From NCBI GenBank assembly GCA_946487985.1, contig CAMLUY010000006.1, forward strand, positions 1-15,789: a stretch of DNA of 15,789 nt, in the 5' to 3' direction. Under the pieces are notes generated by a model that was not told where the DNA came from, made no database searches, and was given only the letters and a program-made list of their open reading frames with translations. The translations under genes and the position numbers were made by a program. Below are positions 1 to 7,076 of this stretch, piece by piece (the stretch's first letter is position 1; every line of letters begins with the position of its first letter). Source of the stretch: an uncultured Clostridia bacterium. Its GTDB lineage: Bacteria; Bacillota; Clostridia; Christensenellales; UBA1242.

Positions 1-559
1 CCATTATCTCTTTTTCTTTTGCTTTATAATTCTCGTCTATTTTATCCCAGGACTTGTCAATAAGCTTTTGTATTTCATCTTCAACAACGTGAAAGTTCTC
101 TTCTGAAAGCTCACCATTTTTTTCGAGGTCTTTAAGCATATCAATGGCATCTCTGCGAGCTGCGCGTACGGCTACTTTGGTGTCCTCTGCAATTTTCTTT
201 ATTGATTTCACTATCTCGCGGCGTCTTTCTTCGGTCAACATTGGGAAAATAAGGCGGATCACCTTACCGTCCTCATTTGGCGTCACGCCAAGGTCAGCAG
301 CTGAAATAGCCTTTACAACATTTTTCACTTGTGATTGATCCCATACCTGAATTGCAAGAATGCGAGCTTCTGGTACTGTTATGCTTGCCATATTTTTTAG
401 TGGTGTTGGCGCACCATAGTAATCAATGAAAACCTTATCAAGTATGTGCGGATTTGCTCTGCCTGCACGAATTACCAGGTATTCATTAAGTTGGTGATTT
501 ATTGCCTTGTCAATTTCTTCTTGACATGAGAGCAATATTTCATCTGTCATTTCGTCCAT
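1..559 (-). CDS. frr: Ribosome recycling factor (3' end outside window)
   Basis: Ribosome recycling factor acts with EF-G to split the post-termination ribosome so that its subunits can be reused. The minus-strand frame opens with ATG at 559, preceded by GGAGAA at good spacing, and stays open for 186 codons to the window edge. That is about the full family length of roughly 185 residues, so only the last codon or two and the stop are missing. Family features seen include the early VIRAGRANPHILDKV segment, YYGAPTPL, the ITVPEARIL strand, GKVIRL and PMLTEERRREIVK. A later in-frame ATG at 550 has no better ribosome site. The gene normally follows pyrH in an rpsB-tsf-pyrH-frr series. Here it is separated from tsf by an oppositely oriented gene pair and seems to have its own promoter. 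Confidence 0.96.
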   Translation of the reverse strand, partial: MDEMTDEILLSCQEEIDKAINHQLNEYLVIRAGRANPHILDKVFIDYYGAPTPLKNMASITVPEARILAIQVWDQSQVKNVVKAISAADLGVTPNEDGKVIRLIFPMLTEERRREIVKSIKKIAEDTKVAVRAARRDAIDMLKDLEKNGELSEENFHVVEDEIQKLIDKSWDKIDENYKAKEKEIM

Positions 560-579
560 TATTATTCTCCTATGCAATG

Positions 580-609
580 ATTTTACTATAAAATCAGCCT
601 TTTTGGCAA
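580..609 (-). promoter_or_regulatory. Candidate promoter for frr
   Basis: On the minus strand TTGCCA (609-604) is followed after 18 bases by TAAAAT (585-580). This would start transcription near 573 and give a leader of about 14 bases holding the frr ribosome site. The match is weaker than the other promoters in this window. It is proposed because frr is cut off from the rpsB-tsf operon and needs its own start. Confidence 0.45.
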
Positions 610-685
610 ATGATTTTGCAAGCATAATAAAGAAAATTGAATATTTTAGTCGTAAACGAATGCGCCAAATTGTAAAGCAGCAATA

Positions 686-714
686 TTGACAAAGATAAAG
701 AATTTAAGTATAAT
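686..714 (+). promoter_or_regulatory. Consensus sigma-A-type promoter for the HipA-like pair
   Basis: TTGACA (686-691), a 17-base spacer and TATAAT (709-714) form a perfect housekeeping promoter. Transcription is expected to start near 721, about 30 bases before the kinase ATG at 751. I see no clear operator palindrome overlapping it and no HipB-type regulator gene beside it. Confidence 0.85.
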
Positions 715-750
715 AACTGTATATTATGCAAATACGGAGAAATTGGTCAA

Positions 751-1812
751 ATGAACAGAATTGAGGTATGCACAGAGAACTATGGTAATGCTTCGGCAAT
801 CGACATCGATGTACGAGGGTCAAGAGAGAAATTTTGGTTTTCATTTAACGACTCTCCCAATCAAAAATGGCTTTTTAAAAATACCAACAAACTTGGCACA
901 AATAAAAAGACTTTTGAAGATATTGGCGAAGTAATTTTTTATGAGATTTGTGAACAAGTTGGCGTAAAATGCGCTTTGTATGCGCCTGCTATCAGCGTAA
1001 AAGATGGCGTAGAAAAGGAAGGCGTTATTTCTGCAAACTATAATCCCCTTGGATTTCAGGAATTTTCTGGATATTCAATTTTGGAGTACTATAAAAACTT
1101 TGCCTACGACAACTATCATGGTTTGAATGTCGACAGCGAAAACACTTTGGACAATTACTTGCACGCGCTGAAATGCTTTGCAGCGACCAACAGAGCAGCA
1201 AGGGTTGACGTCGACAAAATCATGACTGAAATGGGAAAGCGGTTTTTGCTTGATTATTTGTGTATTCAGTCTGACAGAAACTGGTACAATGTGTCTTTCT
1301 TGTTGGATAATAGCAGCTGCAACTTCGACCTTTCGCCATGCTTTGACAACGGCAATATTTTTTGCTGGAATTTCAAATCAAGCGTAATTGAACATTTGAA
1401 TAAGTTGTTGTCAAACAAAAATAAAATATCATATCTAAATGAATTTTTAAAATCCAAACCTATTGCAATGGGCGTAAAAACTTGCATGTCACTACACAAT
1501 AATGAAACACCTCACTTAATGTCCCCTTTGCCGCAAACAGAAGATTCAATTACCATACTAGAAAATGAAATGGTTGATATGATTTTAAAGTCAAAAGAAT
1601 TGCAGGATTTTCTTTTTAATAAGCTTGGCAAAGAAAACAATATTATTGACAAAGCATTTTTTGAGGCTGAAAATAAATATGGTAAAATGCCTGAGCTTTT
1701 ACACGAACAAGCAAACCGCGTTTTCAATCTGAGGTGTGAGCATTTGACCAATCTTGTAAAACAGGCAAAGAAATTAAAAGAGCAGGAGGAAATGAATGAG
1801 TATTTTGTATAG
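751..1812 (+). CDS. HipA-like (HipT/CtkA-type) Ser/Thr kinase core
   Basis: This 353-residue protein looks like a HipA-fold serine/threonine kinase. Near the N-terminus a GSREKFWF segment (23-30) resembles the phosphate-binding G-x-Q-x-K segment of HipA, and WLFK places a possible ATP-contacting lysine at 43. The catalytic loop reads QSDRNWYN, giving Asp175 and Asn180 with the D-x4-N spacing of HipA D309/N314. The LSPCFDNG segment puts the metal-binding Asp at 199, 24 residues after Asp175 (23 in E. coli HipA). The protein starts at the kinase core, so the N-terminal subdomain of full HipA (about 100 residues) is absent, as in HipT or CtkA proteins. GGAGA lies about 12 bases before ATG 751, which is rather far. 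It overlaps the next gene by 17 bases. Its target and whether it is toxic are unknown. It ends in TAG. Confidence 0.72.
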   Translation: MNRIEVCTENYGNASAIDIDVRGSREKFWFSFNDSPNQKWLFKNTNKLGTNKKTFEDIGEVIFYEICEQVGVKCALYAPAISVKDGVEKEGVISANYNPLGFQEFSGYSILEYYKNFAYDNYHGLNVDSENTLDNYLHALKCFAATNRAARVDVDKIMTEMGKRFLLDYLCIQSDRNWYNVSFLLDNSSCNFDLSPCFDNGNIFCWNFKSSVIEHLNKLLSNKNKISYLNEFLKSKPIAMGVKTCMSLHNNETPHLMSPLPQTEDSITILENEMVDMILKSKELQDFLFNKLGKENNIIDKAFFEAENKYGKMPELLHEQANRVFNLRCEHLTNLVKQAKKLKEQEEMNEYFV

Positions 1813-2122
1813 TTATCACGGAAATGTTCTTGGCTCGCTGACTTTTGACGAAAAAAACTATTGCTACAATTCAGTTCCTGAGGGCGAAGCTGCTGCAAAG
1901 CAGATGTCTTTTGGACTGATACCATACAGGCTTTATAATTCACAAGAATTGAAGTCAGATAAACTGTTTGATGAATTTAAAGTATGGCTGCACTACTCTT
2001 CAAGAAATGACGTGAAAAATCTTTGTGAAATAAATGAATTGGACAGCGATTGGGATAAGCTTGTCAAAATGGCAAAGCATGAATTGAAAAGCGATGGCTT
2101 TTCGTTGAAATTGGCACAATAA
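1796..2122 (+). CDS. Small partner protein, possibly HipS/HipA N-subdomain-like
   Basis: A 108-residue protein whose ATG overlaps the end of the kinase gene by 17 bases. AGGAGG (1784-1789) inside the kinase gene lies 6 bases before the start, so translation is probably coupled and the pair is a real operon. The first 45 residues (HGNVLGSLTF, then NYCYN, then MSFGLIPY) faintly follow the order of features in the HipA N-terminal subdomain: a V-G-x-L strand turn, an aromatic-rich strand, then S-L-x-L-P. The rest is charged and probably helical, with no membrane segment or signal. I infer a split HipA in which the kinase and its small N-subdomain are separate chains, as in HipBST, but with the kinase gene first. 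The resemblance is weak, so an unrelated antitoxin or regulator is possible. Confidence 0.6.
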   Translation: MSILYSYHGNVLGSLTFDEKNYCYNSVPEGEAAAKQMSFGLIPYRLYNSQELKSDKLFDEFKVWLHYSSRNDVKNLCEINELDSDWDKLVKMAKHELKSDGFSLKLAQ

Positions 2123-2157
2123 ATTGCAAATTTCTAGCGATTTAGTTAAATGAATAT

Positions 2158-2193
2158 AAAAAAGAGGGCTTAAAATAAGTCCTCTTTTCGTTT
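2158..2193. terminator. Bidirectional terminator between the HipA-like pair and tsf
   Basis: A 13-base-pair stem (2160-2172 with 2176-2188, one G-T wobble) has a 3-base AAA loop. It is followed by TTTTCGTTTTT on the plus strand and by a T-run on the minus strand. It can end the plus-strand pair and the rpsB-tsf operon, which converge here. Confidence 0.9.
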
Positions 2194-2207
2194 TTGAGAT
2201 TATGTGA

Positions 2208-2864
2208 TTATTTATTGCCTTGCATTTGCTTTTGAACTTCTTCGGCAAGGTTGTCATTTCTCTTTTCAAGGCCTTCGCCCATTTCAAATCTTGCAAATCT
2301 TCTGATTGAGATTTTTTCGCCGATTTGAAGAGTCTTCTCATTAATATACTGCTGAATAGTCAAGTCTGGGTTCTTTACGAAAGATTGTTCAAGCAGGCAA
2401 ACGTCCTGATAGAACTTCTTGACACGGCCTTCAACCATTTTGTCAACGATTTGAGCTGGCTTGCCTTCATTAAGAGCCTGATTTCTGAGAATTTCCTTCT
2501 CTCTTGCAACTTCTTCTGCTGGAACGTCTTCAATGCGAACGTACTTTGGTGCAGCTGCTGCAATCTGCAAAGCTATATCGTGACCAATTTCTTGGAAAGC
2601 GTCTGTTTTTGCAACGAAGTCAGTTTCACAGTTGATTTCTACAAGGACACCAATTTTGCCGCCCATATGAATATATGAAGTTACAATACCTTCTGATGCT
2701 ATTCTTGATTGTTTTTTTGCCGCTGCGGCGATACCCTTTTCTCTCAGCCATGTAATAGCTTTGTCAAAATCGCCATCGCATTCAACCAATGCTTTTTTGC
2801 AGTCCATCATGCCTGCATTTGTTTTTGCACGAAGATCGGCAACGTCTTTAGCTGTAAAATTCAT
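2208..2864 (-). CDS. tsf: Translation elongation factor Ts
   Basis: EF-Ts regenerates active EF-Tu by promoting GDP release. The start at ATG 2864 gives the family N-terminus MNFTAKDVADLRAKTNAGMMDCKKAL in two adjoining pieces: the UBA-like region, then the M-M-D-C-K-K-A-L segment. An upstream in-frame extension of 14 residues lies inside rpsB and is rejected. Residues near 75-90 carry ETDFVAKTD, the Asp-Phe motif that contacts the EF-Tu nucleotide pocket. The protein has 218 residues, shorter than the 280-295 of E. coli or B. subtilis, so it is a compact form with a reduced C-terminal half. Its ATG comes one base after the rpsB stop, and its ribosome site GGAAGGTGAG lies within the last rpsB codons, so coupling is likely. 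It ends in TAA, just before the bidirectional terminator. Confidence 0.97.
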   Translation of the reverse strand: MNFTAKDVADLRAKTNAGMMDCKKALVECDGDFDKAITWLREKGIAAAAKKQSRIASEGIVTSYIHMGGKIGVLVEINCETDFVAKTDAFQEIGHDIALQIAAAAPKYVRIEDVPAEEVAREKEILRNQALNEGKPAQIVDKMVEGRVKKFYQDVCLLEQSFVKNPDLTIQQYINEKTLQIGEKISIRRFARFEMGEGLEKRNDNLAEEVQKQMQGNK

Positions 2865-2865
2865 A

Positions 2866-3783
2866 TTACTCACCTTCCTTGTTGTCTTTTTTGTCTTCCT
2901 CAGCATTTTCAGTTTTCTCAGCTGCTGTGTCTTTTTTCTCTTTCTTCACATCTGGTTTTTTCTTTACTGGCTTTTTCTTGCCATTACGCTTGTTGCGATT
3001 TTCCTCGCCTGCTTCTGCAACTTCAAGATTTGGCTTGGTTTCAGCAAGAAGTTTTTCAATGTCGATATCTTCATCTTGGACATCTTCTTTTTGCATTGAT
3101 ACGCCTTCTTTGGCTTCGATTACAGCGTCTGCGATAGCAGAAGCAATAAGTTTTACAGAGCGAATTGCATCATCGTTTCCTGGAATTACATAGTCAATGC
3201 CATCTGGATTGCCGTTTGTGTCAACAAGACCAACCATAGGAATGTTGAGAAGTTTGCATTCGTTCACGCAGATATGCTCGATGTTAGGGTCAACAACGAA
3301 CACAGCACCAGGAAGCTCACGCATATCTTTAATTCCGCCAAGATTTTTTTCAAGCTTTTCGCGCTCTGCTTTCAGAAGTGTGACTTCTTTTTTAGGGAGA
3401 AGGTCAAATTCGCCAACCTTTTCCATTTGATTGAGTTTATTCAATCTTTCAATTCTTGATTTGATTGTCTTGAAGTTTGTCAAGCAACCGCCAAGCCAGC
3501 GTGTATTGATGTAGTACATGCCGCATCTTTCGGCTTCTTCCTTTACTGCATCTTGTGCTTGTTTTTTTGTTCCTACGAACAAAATGTTTTTACCCGAAGC
3601 AACAACATCGCGAATAAATTTGTACGCTTTGTCGACCTGCTCAGATGTTTGTTCCAGATTGATGATGTGAATATCATTTCGTGCAGTGAAAATGTATTTT
3701 TTCATCTTAGGGTTCCATTTTCGTGTTTGGTGACCAAAATGAACACCCGATTCCAGAAGTTGTTTCATTGAAATAACTGACAT
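2866..3783 (-). CDS. rpsB: 30S ribosomal protein S2 with long charged C-terminal tail
   Basis: Ribosomal protein S2 of the small subunit. The start MSVISMKQLLESGVHFGHQ and the segments RKWNPKMKKYIF, NILFVGTKKQAQ, RWLGGCLTNFKTI, PGAVFVVDP and DTNGNPDGIDYVIPGNDDAIRS are diagnostic. AAGGAGG lies just before ATG 3783. The conserved S2 fold ends around residue 230, near DAVIEAKEG. About 70 further residues follow. The last 50 are rich in Lys, Glu, Asp and Asn (KKKPVKKKPDVKKEKKD and similar), look disordered, and make the protein 305 residues against about 240 usually. The gene is first in the rpsB-tsf operon, driven by tandem promoters. Autoregulation through the 120-160 base leader is possible but is not shown by the sequence. 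Confidence 0.97.
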   Translation of the reverse strand: MSVISMKQLLESGVHFGHQTRKWNPKMKKYIFTARNDIHIINLEQTSEQVDKAYKFIRDVVASGKNILFVGTKKQAQDAVKEEAERCGMYYINTRWLGGCLTNFKTIKSRIERLNKLNQMEKVGEFDLLPKKEVTLLKAEREKLEKNLGGIKDMRELPGAVFVVDPNIEHICVNECKLLNIPMVGLVDTNGNPDGIDYVIPGNDDAIRSVKLIASAIADAVIEAKEGVSMQKEDVQDEDIDIEKLLAETKPNLEVAEAGEENRNKRNGKKKPVKKKPDVKKEKKDTAAEKTENAEEDKKDNKEGE

Positions 3784-3910
3784 TTTTTATCCTCCTTTTG
3801 TTTTTGTCCTTCCCCATAGTTTTCTAGCTCCTATTTGCGACCTCAGAAATAAATCTTTTTTGTAAAGCCAATATTTTTGTGCGGCAATACAAGTTTTAGG
3901 CAACTGCAAT

Positions 3911-3939
3911 AGAATATACTATAAGTGCATATTTGTCCA
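3911..3939 (-). promoter_or_regulatory. Downstream promoter P2 of rpsB-tsf
   Basis: On the minus strand TGGACA (3939-3934), 17 bases, then TATTCT (3916-3911), placed 40 bases after P1. The start would be near 3904, giving a leader of about 120 bases. Tandem promoters suit a highly expressed ribosomal operon. This one is the weaker match. Confidence 0.6.
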
Positions 3940-3950
3940 ATGACGTATGA

Positions 3951-3979
3951 AGTATATCATTTATAATTATATTTGTCAA
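3951..3979 (-). promoter_or_regulatory. Upstream promoter P1 of rpsB-tsf
   Basis: On the minus strand TTGACA (3979-3974), 17 bases, then TATACT (3956-3951). Transcription would start near 3944, leaving a leader of about 160 bases before the rpsB ATG. Confidence 0.8.
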
Positions 3980-4000
3980 GCGAAAATGCTTAATTTAAAT

Positions 4001-4038
4001 AAAAAAACCTCACTAAACAGCAAGGCTTTTTAATGAGG
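4001..4038 (-). terminator. Terminator of secD-secF
   Basis: An interrupted hairpin spans 4008-4038: outer stem CCTCA/TGAGG, then TAAA/TTTA and AGC/GCT separated by single mismatches, with loop AAG. On the minus strand it is followed by seven T (4007-4001). It starts right after the secF stop and ends the secDF operon before the rpsB promoters. Confidence 0.85.
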
Positions 4039-4039
4039 C

Positions 4040-5086
4040 TTATTGATTTTTAGGTTTATGCCTGATGCGTTTTTTATGATAGCAAATCGACCAAATTCCT
4101 GGCAGCAGAAATTCTGATGTGTAGAATGTGGTAATTGCCCCCAAAAGAATTCCGAGTGCAACCTCTCGAACGCCTGGTACAGAGATTGCGATAAGCAATA
4201 TTGTGAACAGCAATATTGCCGCATAAAACAGTGATTTTTTGAAAGACAAATCTTTTGTAATCATATTTGACATTTCTGAAACGCTGGTTCTTTCAAACTT
4301 ACCGCTTCGAAGTCCATCTTTTGCTTTTGAGTAGAAGAAGAACAGGTTCAATATCGTCATGAGTAGAGTTGCAAAGATTACAATACCAAAGTTCATGTTG
4401 ACTGGCACACGGCAGATAAGCACAAGGCCGATCGTCATGAAGACATCAAGAGCGGTCATCAAAAGAGCTGTAATAAAAATCGACACATCAAATCTGAAAG
4501 CCATGTAAATGGCTACGGCGATGATTGCAAACATTATTGCAGCCACAATACCGATTGACCACCAATAGCCATTTGTAGCAGGCTGCAAGTCAATGTCTGA
4601 AACGGCGTCTTGATAGTTTTCATAACCAAACTCTGCAATGATGCCATTTCTGACAATGTCATTCATTGCGTAAATTTCTTCTTTTGTATCACCTGTATTT
4701 TTGTATTCAATTTCAAGAGCTTGTCCGCCATAAACATGATAATTTGTGATGTTTATGCTTGAAGTGCGTACTGACACAACATCTAGGTTGTTGTCATGCA
4801 AAACTGACACAATTTTGTCATAGACCTTGTTATAGTCAGATTTATCATTTAAGTCAAAGCTTTCAATGCCTTCACCTTCAAATGACGCTTCGTTGTTTAC
4901 ATAAACCTTGAAGATGCTTGCACCTGTAAAGTCTGTACCAAGATTGAAATTTACAGTACAAAGTAGAACAACCCCGACTATGATGATAATCAGTGGTAAA
5001 ATCAAAAAGAAAAGAAAATTTTTATTGAAGTTAAACTTTGACTCATTTATCTTCTTTTCAACTTCAACTTCTTTCATATTATTCAT
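4040..5086 (-). CDS. secF: Sec translocase accessory subunit SecF
   Basis: SecF pairs with SecD in the membrane and helps pull secreted proteins out of the SecYEG channel. The product has 348 residues. A first membrane helix lies near 25-45 and is followed by NFNLGTDFTGASIF, the family's G-x-D-F-x-G-G motif with Ala in place of the second Gly. A periplasmic domain follows, then five helices, with MAFRFDVSIF and ALLMTALDVFMTIGL marking the SecF core. AGGAGG at 5100-5095 lies 8 bases before ATG 5086. A GTG at 5095 touches that site and is rejected as the start. The start overlaps the secD stop by 8 bases, so the genes are coupled. The usual S-x-N-D-T segment of the fourth core helix reads MTILNLFFFYSKAKD, so the conserved Asp is absent (Asn or Leu depending on alignment). 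Confidence 0.93.
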   Translation of the reverse strand: MNNMKEVEVEKKINESKFNFNKNFLFFLILPLIIIIVGVVLLCTVNFNLGTDFTGASIFKVYVNNEASFEGEGIESFDLNDKSDYNKVYDKIVSVLHDNNLDVVSVRTSSINITNYHVYGGQALEIEYKNTGDTKEEIYAMNDIVRNGIIAEFGYENYQDAVSDIDLQPATNGYWWSIGIVAAIMFAIIAVAIYMAFRFDVSIFITALLMTALDVFMTIGLVLICRVPVNMNFGIVIFATLLMTILNLFFFYSKAKDGLRSGKFERTSVSEMSNMITKDLSFKKSLFYAAILLFTILLIAISVPGVREVALGILLGAITTFYTSEFLLPGIWSICYHKKRIRHKPKNQ

Positions 5087-6494
5087 TGTTTGCACCTCCT
5101 TCTACTGAGAATTCGGCTGCACTTTCTTCTGGCAGAATTTCAACTTCTTCACTGCTGAGTTCGCGTACAGATTTATCTCTGTAAAGACTAAGTTTGGCAG
5201 CATTTGTGCTGTTGATTGGCAGATATAGATGCATGAAATATCTTGTAAGCACAAGAGAGCAGAATGCCGACAAAAGCACCCCGATAACAGTGGCAATCGC
5301 AAAGCCTTTAAGTACAGATGGTGCAAAAATCCAAATCATTATGCCAGCAATCAAAAGAATGAAGTGGCTGTCAAGGATTGGCCAAAGCGCTTTTTTCAAG
5401 CCGCCCTTGAAGGAAAGATGGATTTTTTTGCCAATCGCGTATTCAGAGCGAACTTTCTCAAAAATGATAATGTTTGATATGAGCATGATAGCAAATGCCA
5501 CAACGCAGCCAAACATTGTTGCAATGTTGAGCGTGATGAACGGAATAGCTTGCATAAAAAATGCAAAGAGTACAAGTCCGAAAATGATTGATAGGCAGCC
5601 CAAAAGTCCCAAATGGCGATAACGAATTATTATAAACAGCAAGGAAAGAACAGCTATCAAAATGCTGACAATAGTCAGATAAAGCGCAGTGTTTTGACCA
5701 AGAGCAGGACTGATTATGCTTGTTTCCATGAGCGTCATATCATATCCCAATGAGCCAGCAACAATGGTATAGATAAGCTCTTGCATGTTTTCGGCAGAAG
5801 TTGAGCTGTAATCAGCATGTGAAGATACGATGACAATATTTTCATCAATATCGTCAATAGTAAGCGTTGAAAGCAGATTGTCAGCTGCAAGCCCGCCAAG
5901 ATAAACATATGCATTTGATTTAGCGGCTTCGTCAGCGTCATTTTTCATGTTTTTCAATCTTGATTGACCATTTTTTGTAAGTTCAAGATTTATTTCATAT
6001 CTGCCATTGTTATTGCTGTCGTAGCCATATGAAATATAGGCGCTTTTGATGTCCTGGCTGCTGAGATAAACGCGTGCATCTGTAACAGTATCTGAAATTT
6101 GATCGATGGTAATTTCAATTTCTTTACCGTTTTCGAGATATGTCCAGTTGTATGATGTATCGTATGCGTCGTCAGACACCTCTATTCGAACCTTGTCGCT
6201 GCCCTGCCTTGTCACGTTTACTTCCGAGTAGCCTTCAAGTTTGAGTAAAGATCTTATTTTTGAAAGAGAATCGTCTATATTATTTTCAAGGTCTGATGAT
6301 GAGCCAGAGGCTGTAGCCGAATATAGTGCTGAAACGCCGCCATTGATATCGATCCCCTTATTTATTGCAGCGACAAAACCATTATATCTGTCAGAAGAAC
6401 CTGGCACATTAAAAGGACATACACACAAAAGTACGCCAAGAACTGCAATAATAACAAGTAATACAAATTTTACTATTGAATTTTTCTTTAACAT
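5079..6494 (-). CDS. secD: Sec translocase accessory subunit SecD
   Basis: SecD is the larger membrane partner of SecF. The 471-residue product has an N-terminal helix (about 7-27) and NKGIDINGGVSALY, the family's G-x-D-x-x-G-G motif. A shortened periplasmic region follows, then five helices from about residue 270, with IIIRYRHLGLLG, ITLNIATMFG, the IIIFEKVRSEYAIGK loop and KGFAIATVIGVLLSAFCSLVLTRY. It is shorter than E. coli SecD (615), mainly in the periplasmic domain. The helix that normally reads G-M-A-V-D-A-N-V-L-I-F-E-R instead reads FAIMLISNIIIFEK: Asn is kept but the Asp is Ile. ATG 6494 has AAAGGA upstream and a perfect promoter about 60 bases before it. The assignment is firm although the sequence is divergent. 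Confidence 0.93.
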   Translation of the reverse strand: MLKKNSIVKFVLLVIIAVLGVLLCVCPFNVPGSSDRYNGFVAAINKGIDINGGVSALYSATASGSSSDLENNIDDSLSKIRSLLKLEGYSEVNVTRQGSDKVRIEVSDDAYDTSYNWTYLENGKEIEITIDQISDTVTDARVYLSSQDIKSAYISYGYDSNNNGRYEINLELTKNGQSRLKNMKNDADEAAKSNAYVYLGGLAADNLLSTLTIDDIDENIVIVSSHADYSSTSAENMQELIYTIVAGSLGYDMTLMETSIISPALGQNTALYLTIVSILIAVLSLLFIIIRYRHLGLLGCLSIIFGLVLFAFFMQAIPFITLNIATMFGCVVAFAIMLISNIIIFEKVRSEYAIGKKIHLSFKGGLKKALWPILDSHFILLIAGIMIWIFAPSVLKGFAIATVIGVLLSAFCSLVLTRYFMHLYLPINSTNAAKLSLYRDKSVRELSSEEVEILPEESAAEFSVEGGANNE

Positions 6495-6521
6495 CTATAA
6501 TCCTTTGATAGTTTTATGATC

Positions 6522-6539
6522 AAAAACGCAATCGTTTTT
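6522..6539 (-). promoter_or_regulatory. Hairpin in the secD leader
   Basis: A perfect 7-base-pair inverted repeat (AAAAACG/CGTTTTT, 4-base loop) lies about 10 bases after the expected secD transcription start. It could shield the mRNA 5' end. It lacks a following T-run, so it is probably not a terminator. Confidence 0.4.
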
Positions 6540-6554
6540 ACGTTTACTCTCATA

Positions 6555-6583
6555 ATTATAAAGAATTAGATGGCGCATGTCAA
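6555..6583 (-). promoter_or_regulatory. Consensus promoter of secD-secF
   Basis: On the minus strand TTGACA (6583-6578), 17 bases, TATAAT (6560-6555): a perfect housekeeping promoter. The start is expected near 6548, giving a 54-base leader. The -35 box lies 13 bases after the stop of the upstream membrane protein gene. Confidence 0.88.
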
Positions 6584-6595
6584 ATAATTTATCAA

Positions 6596-7015
6596 TTAGT
6601 TTGCAGTTTTTTTAATATTTACACTTATTATTCCGCAAATTGCTCCGATTACAGCGCCAAAAACTATGTCTGTAAGAAGCGTGATGTCAAAAACAAAATG
6701 GCCGCTTAAAATTGAAAAGACTAAGAATGCAAGAATTGTGTAAATAAAGCCGATTAAAAGACCGCTGACAAGCCCCAGCTCTTTACTTTTTTTCAAACCT
6801 ATAAACACGCCTGCAAGTATGCTTGCACCTTTTATGACTTGGTTTACCGGATTGATTGCACTGTCAGGAATGTTGGTAAATTTGAGTAAAAATGCAAACA
6901 CCAGTACAAGCAGTAACGATATGCAAAGTGCGACCATTGTGCCCTTTATTATCGACCCAATAAATGGCGAACCTTTTTTCGCACTACTCGTGCGTGATTT
7001 AGATTTCAATTTCAT
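6596..7015 (-). CDS. TIGR04086-type small membrane protein
   Basis: A 139-residue protein with a basic N-terminus (KLKSKSRTSSAKKG) and four predicted membrane helices, near 23-47, 58-76, 80-103 and 108-132. Size, helix pattern, the basic start, the glycine-rich second helix (ILAGVFIGLKKSKELGLVSGLLIGF) and the position between yajC and secD fit the TIGR04086 family of Clostridia, whose function is unknown. In many Clostridia this family lies beside the SCIFF six-cysteine peptide and its radical SAM partner. Neither is present here. AAAGGAG precedes ATG 7015. No terminator separates it from the secD promoter, so read-through into secDF is possible. The family call rests on memory of the pattern and on context, not on a search. 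Confidence 0.72.
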   Translation of the reverse strand: MKLKSKSRTSSAKKGSPFIGSIIKGTMVALCISLLLVLVFAFLLKFTNIPDSAINPVNQVIKGASILAGVFIGLKKSKELGLVSGLLIGFIYTILAFLVFSILSGHFVFDITLLTDIVFGAVIGAICGIISVNIKKTAN

Positions 7016-7076
7016 GTTTGACTCCTTTTTGAGAAAATATACATTTTTCTAATGTAAATTATGAATATGGAGAATA

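Noticed and set aside
2865..2906. 14-codon N-terminal extension of tsf
   Set aside because: It lies in the end of rpsB, and EF-Ts proteins begin at the M-x-x-T-A-K-D-V segment, which has its own ribosome site.
2709..3193. Plus-strand reading frames across rpsB and tsf
   Set aside because: They are mirror frames of strongly conserved ribosomal genes with Phe/Cys/Ser-rich nonsense composition.
3784..3815. Short upstream reading frame in the rpsB leader (ATG then GGGAAGGAC)
   Set aside because: It runs through the rpsB ribosome site and out of frame into rpsB, with no ribosome site of its own.
5087..5095. GTG start for secF at 5095
   Set aside because: The GTG directly abuts the AGGAGG site. 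ATG at 5086 has the ideal 8-base spacing.
5194..5622. Plus-strand 142-codon frame inside secD
   Set aside because: It is antisense to conserved SecD membrane helices and has no ribosome site or recognisable product.
7051..7065. ACATT/AATGT inverted repeat upstream of the TIGR04086 gene as an operator
   Set aside because: Only five AT-rich base pairs, expected by chance in this composition.
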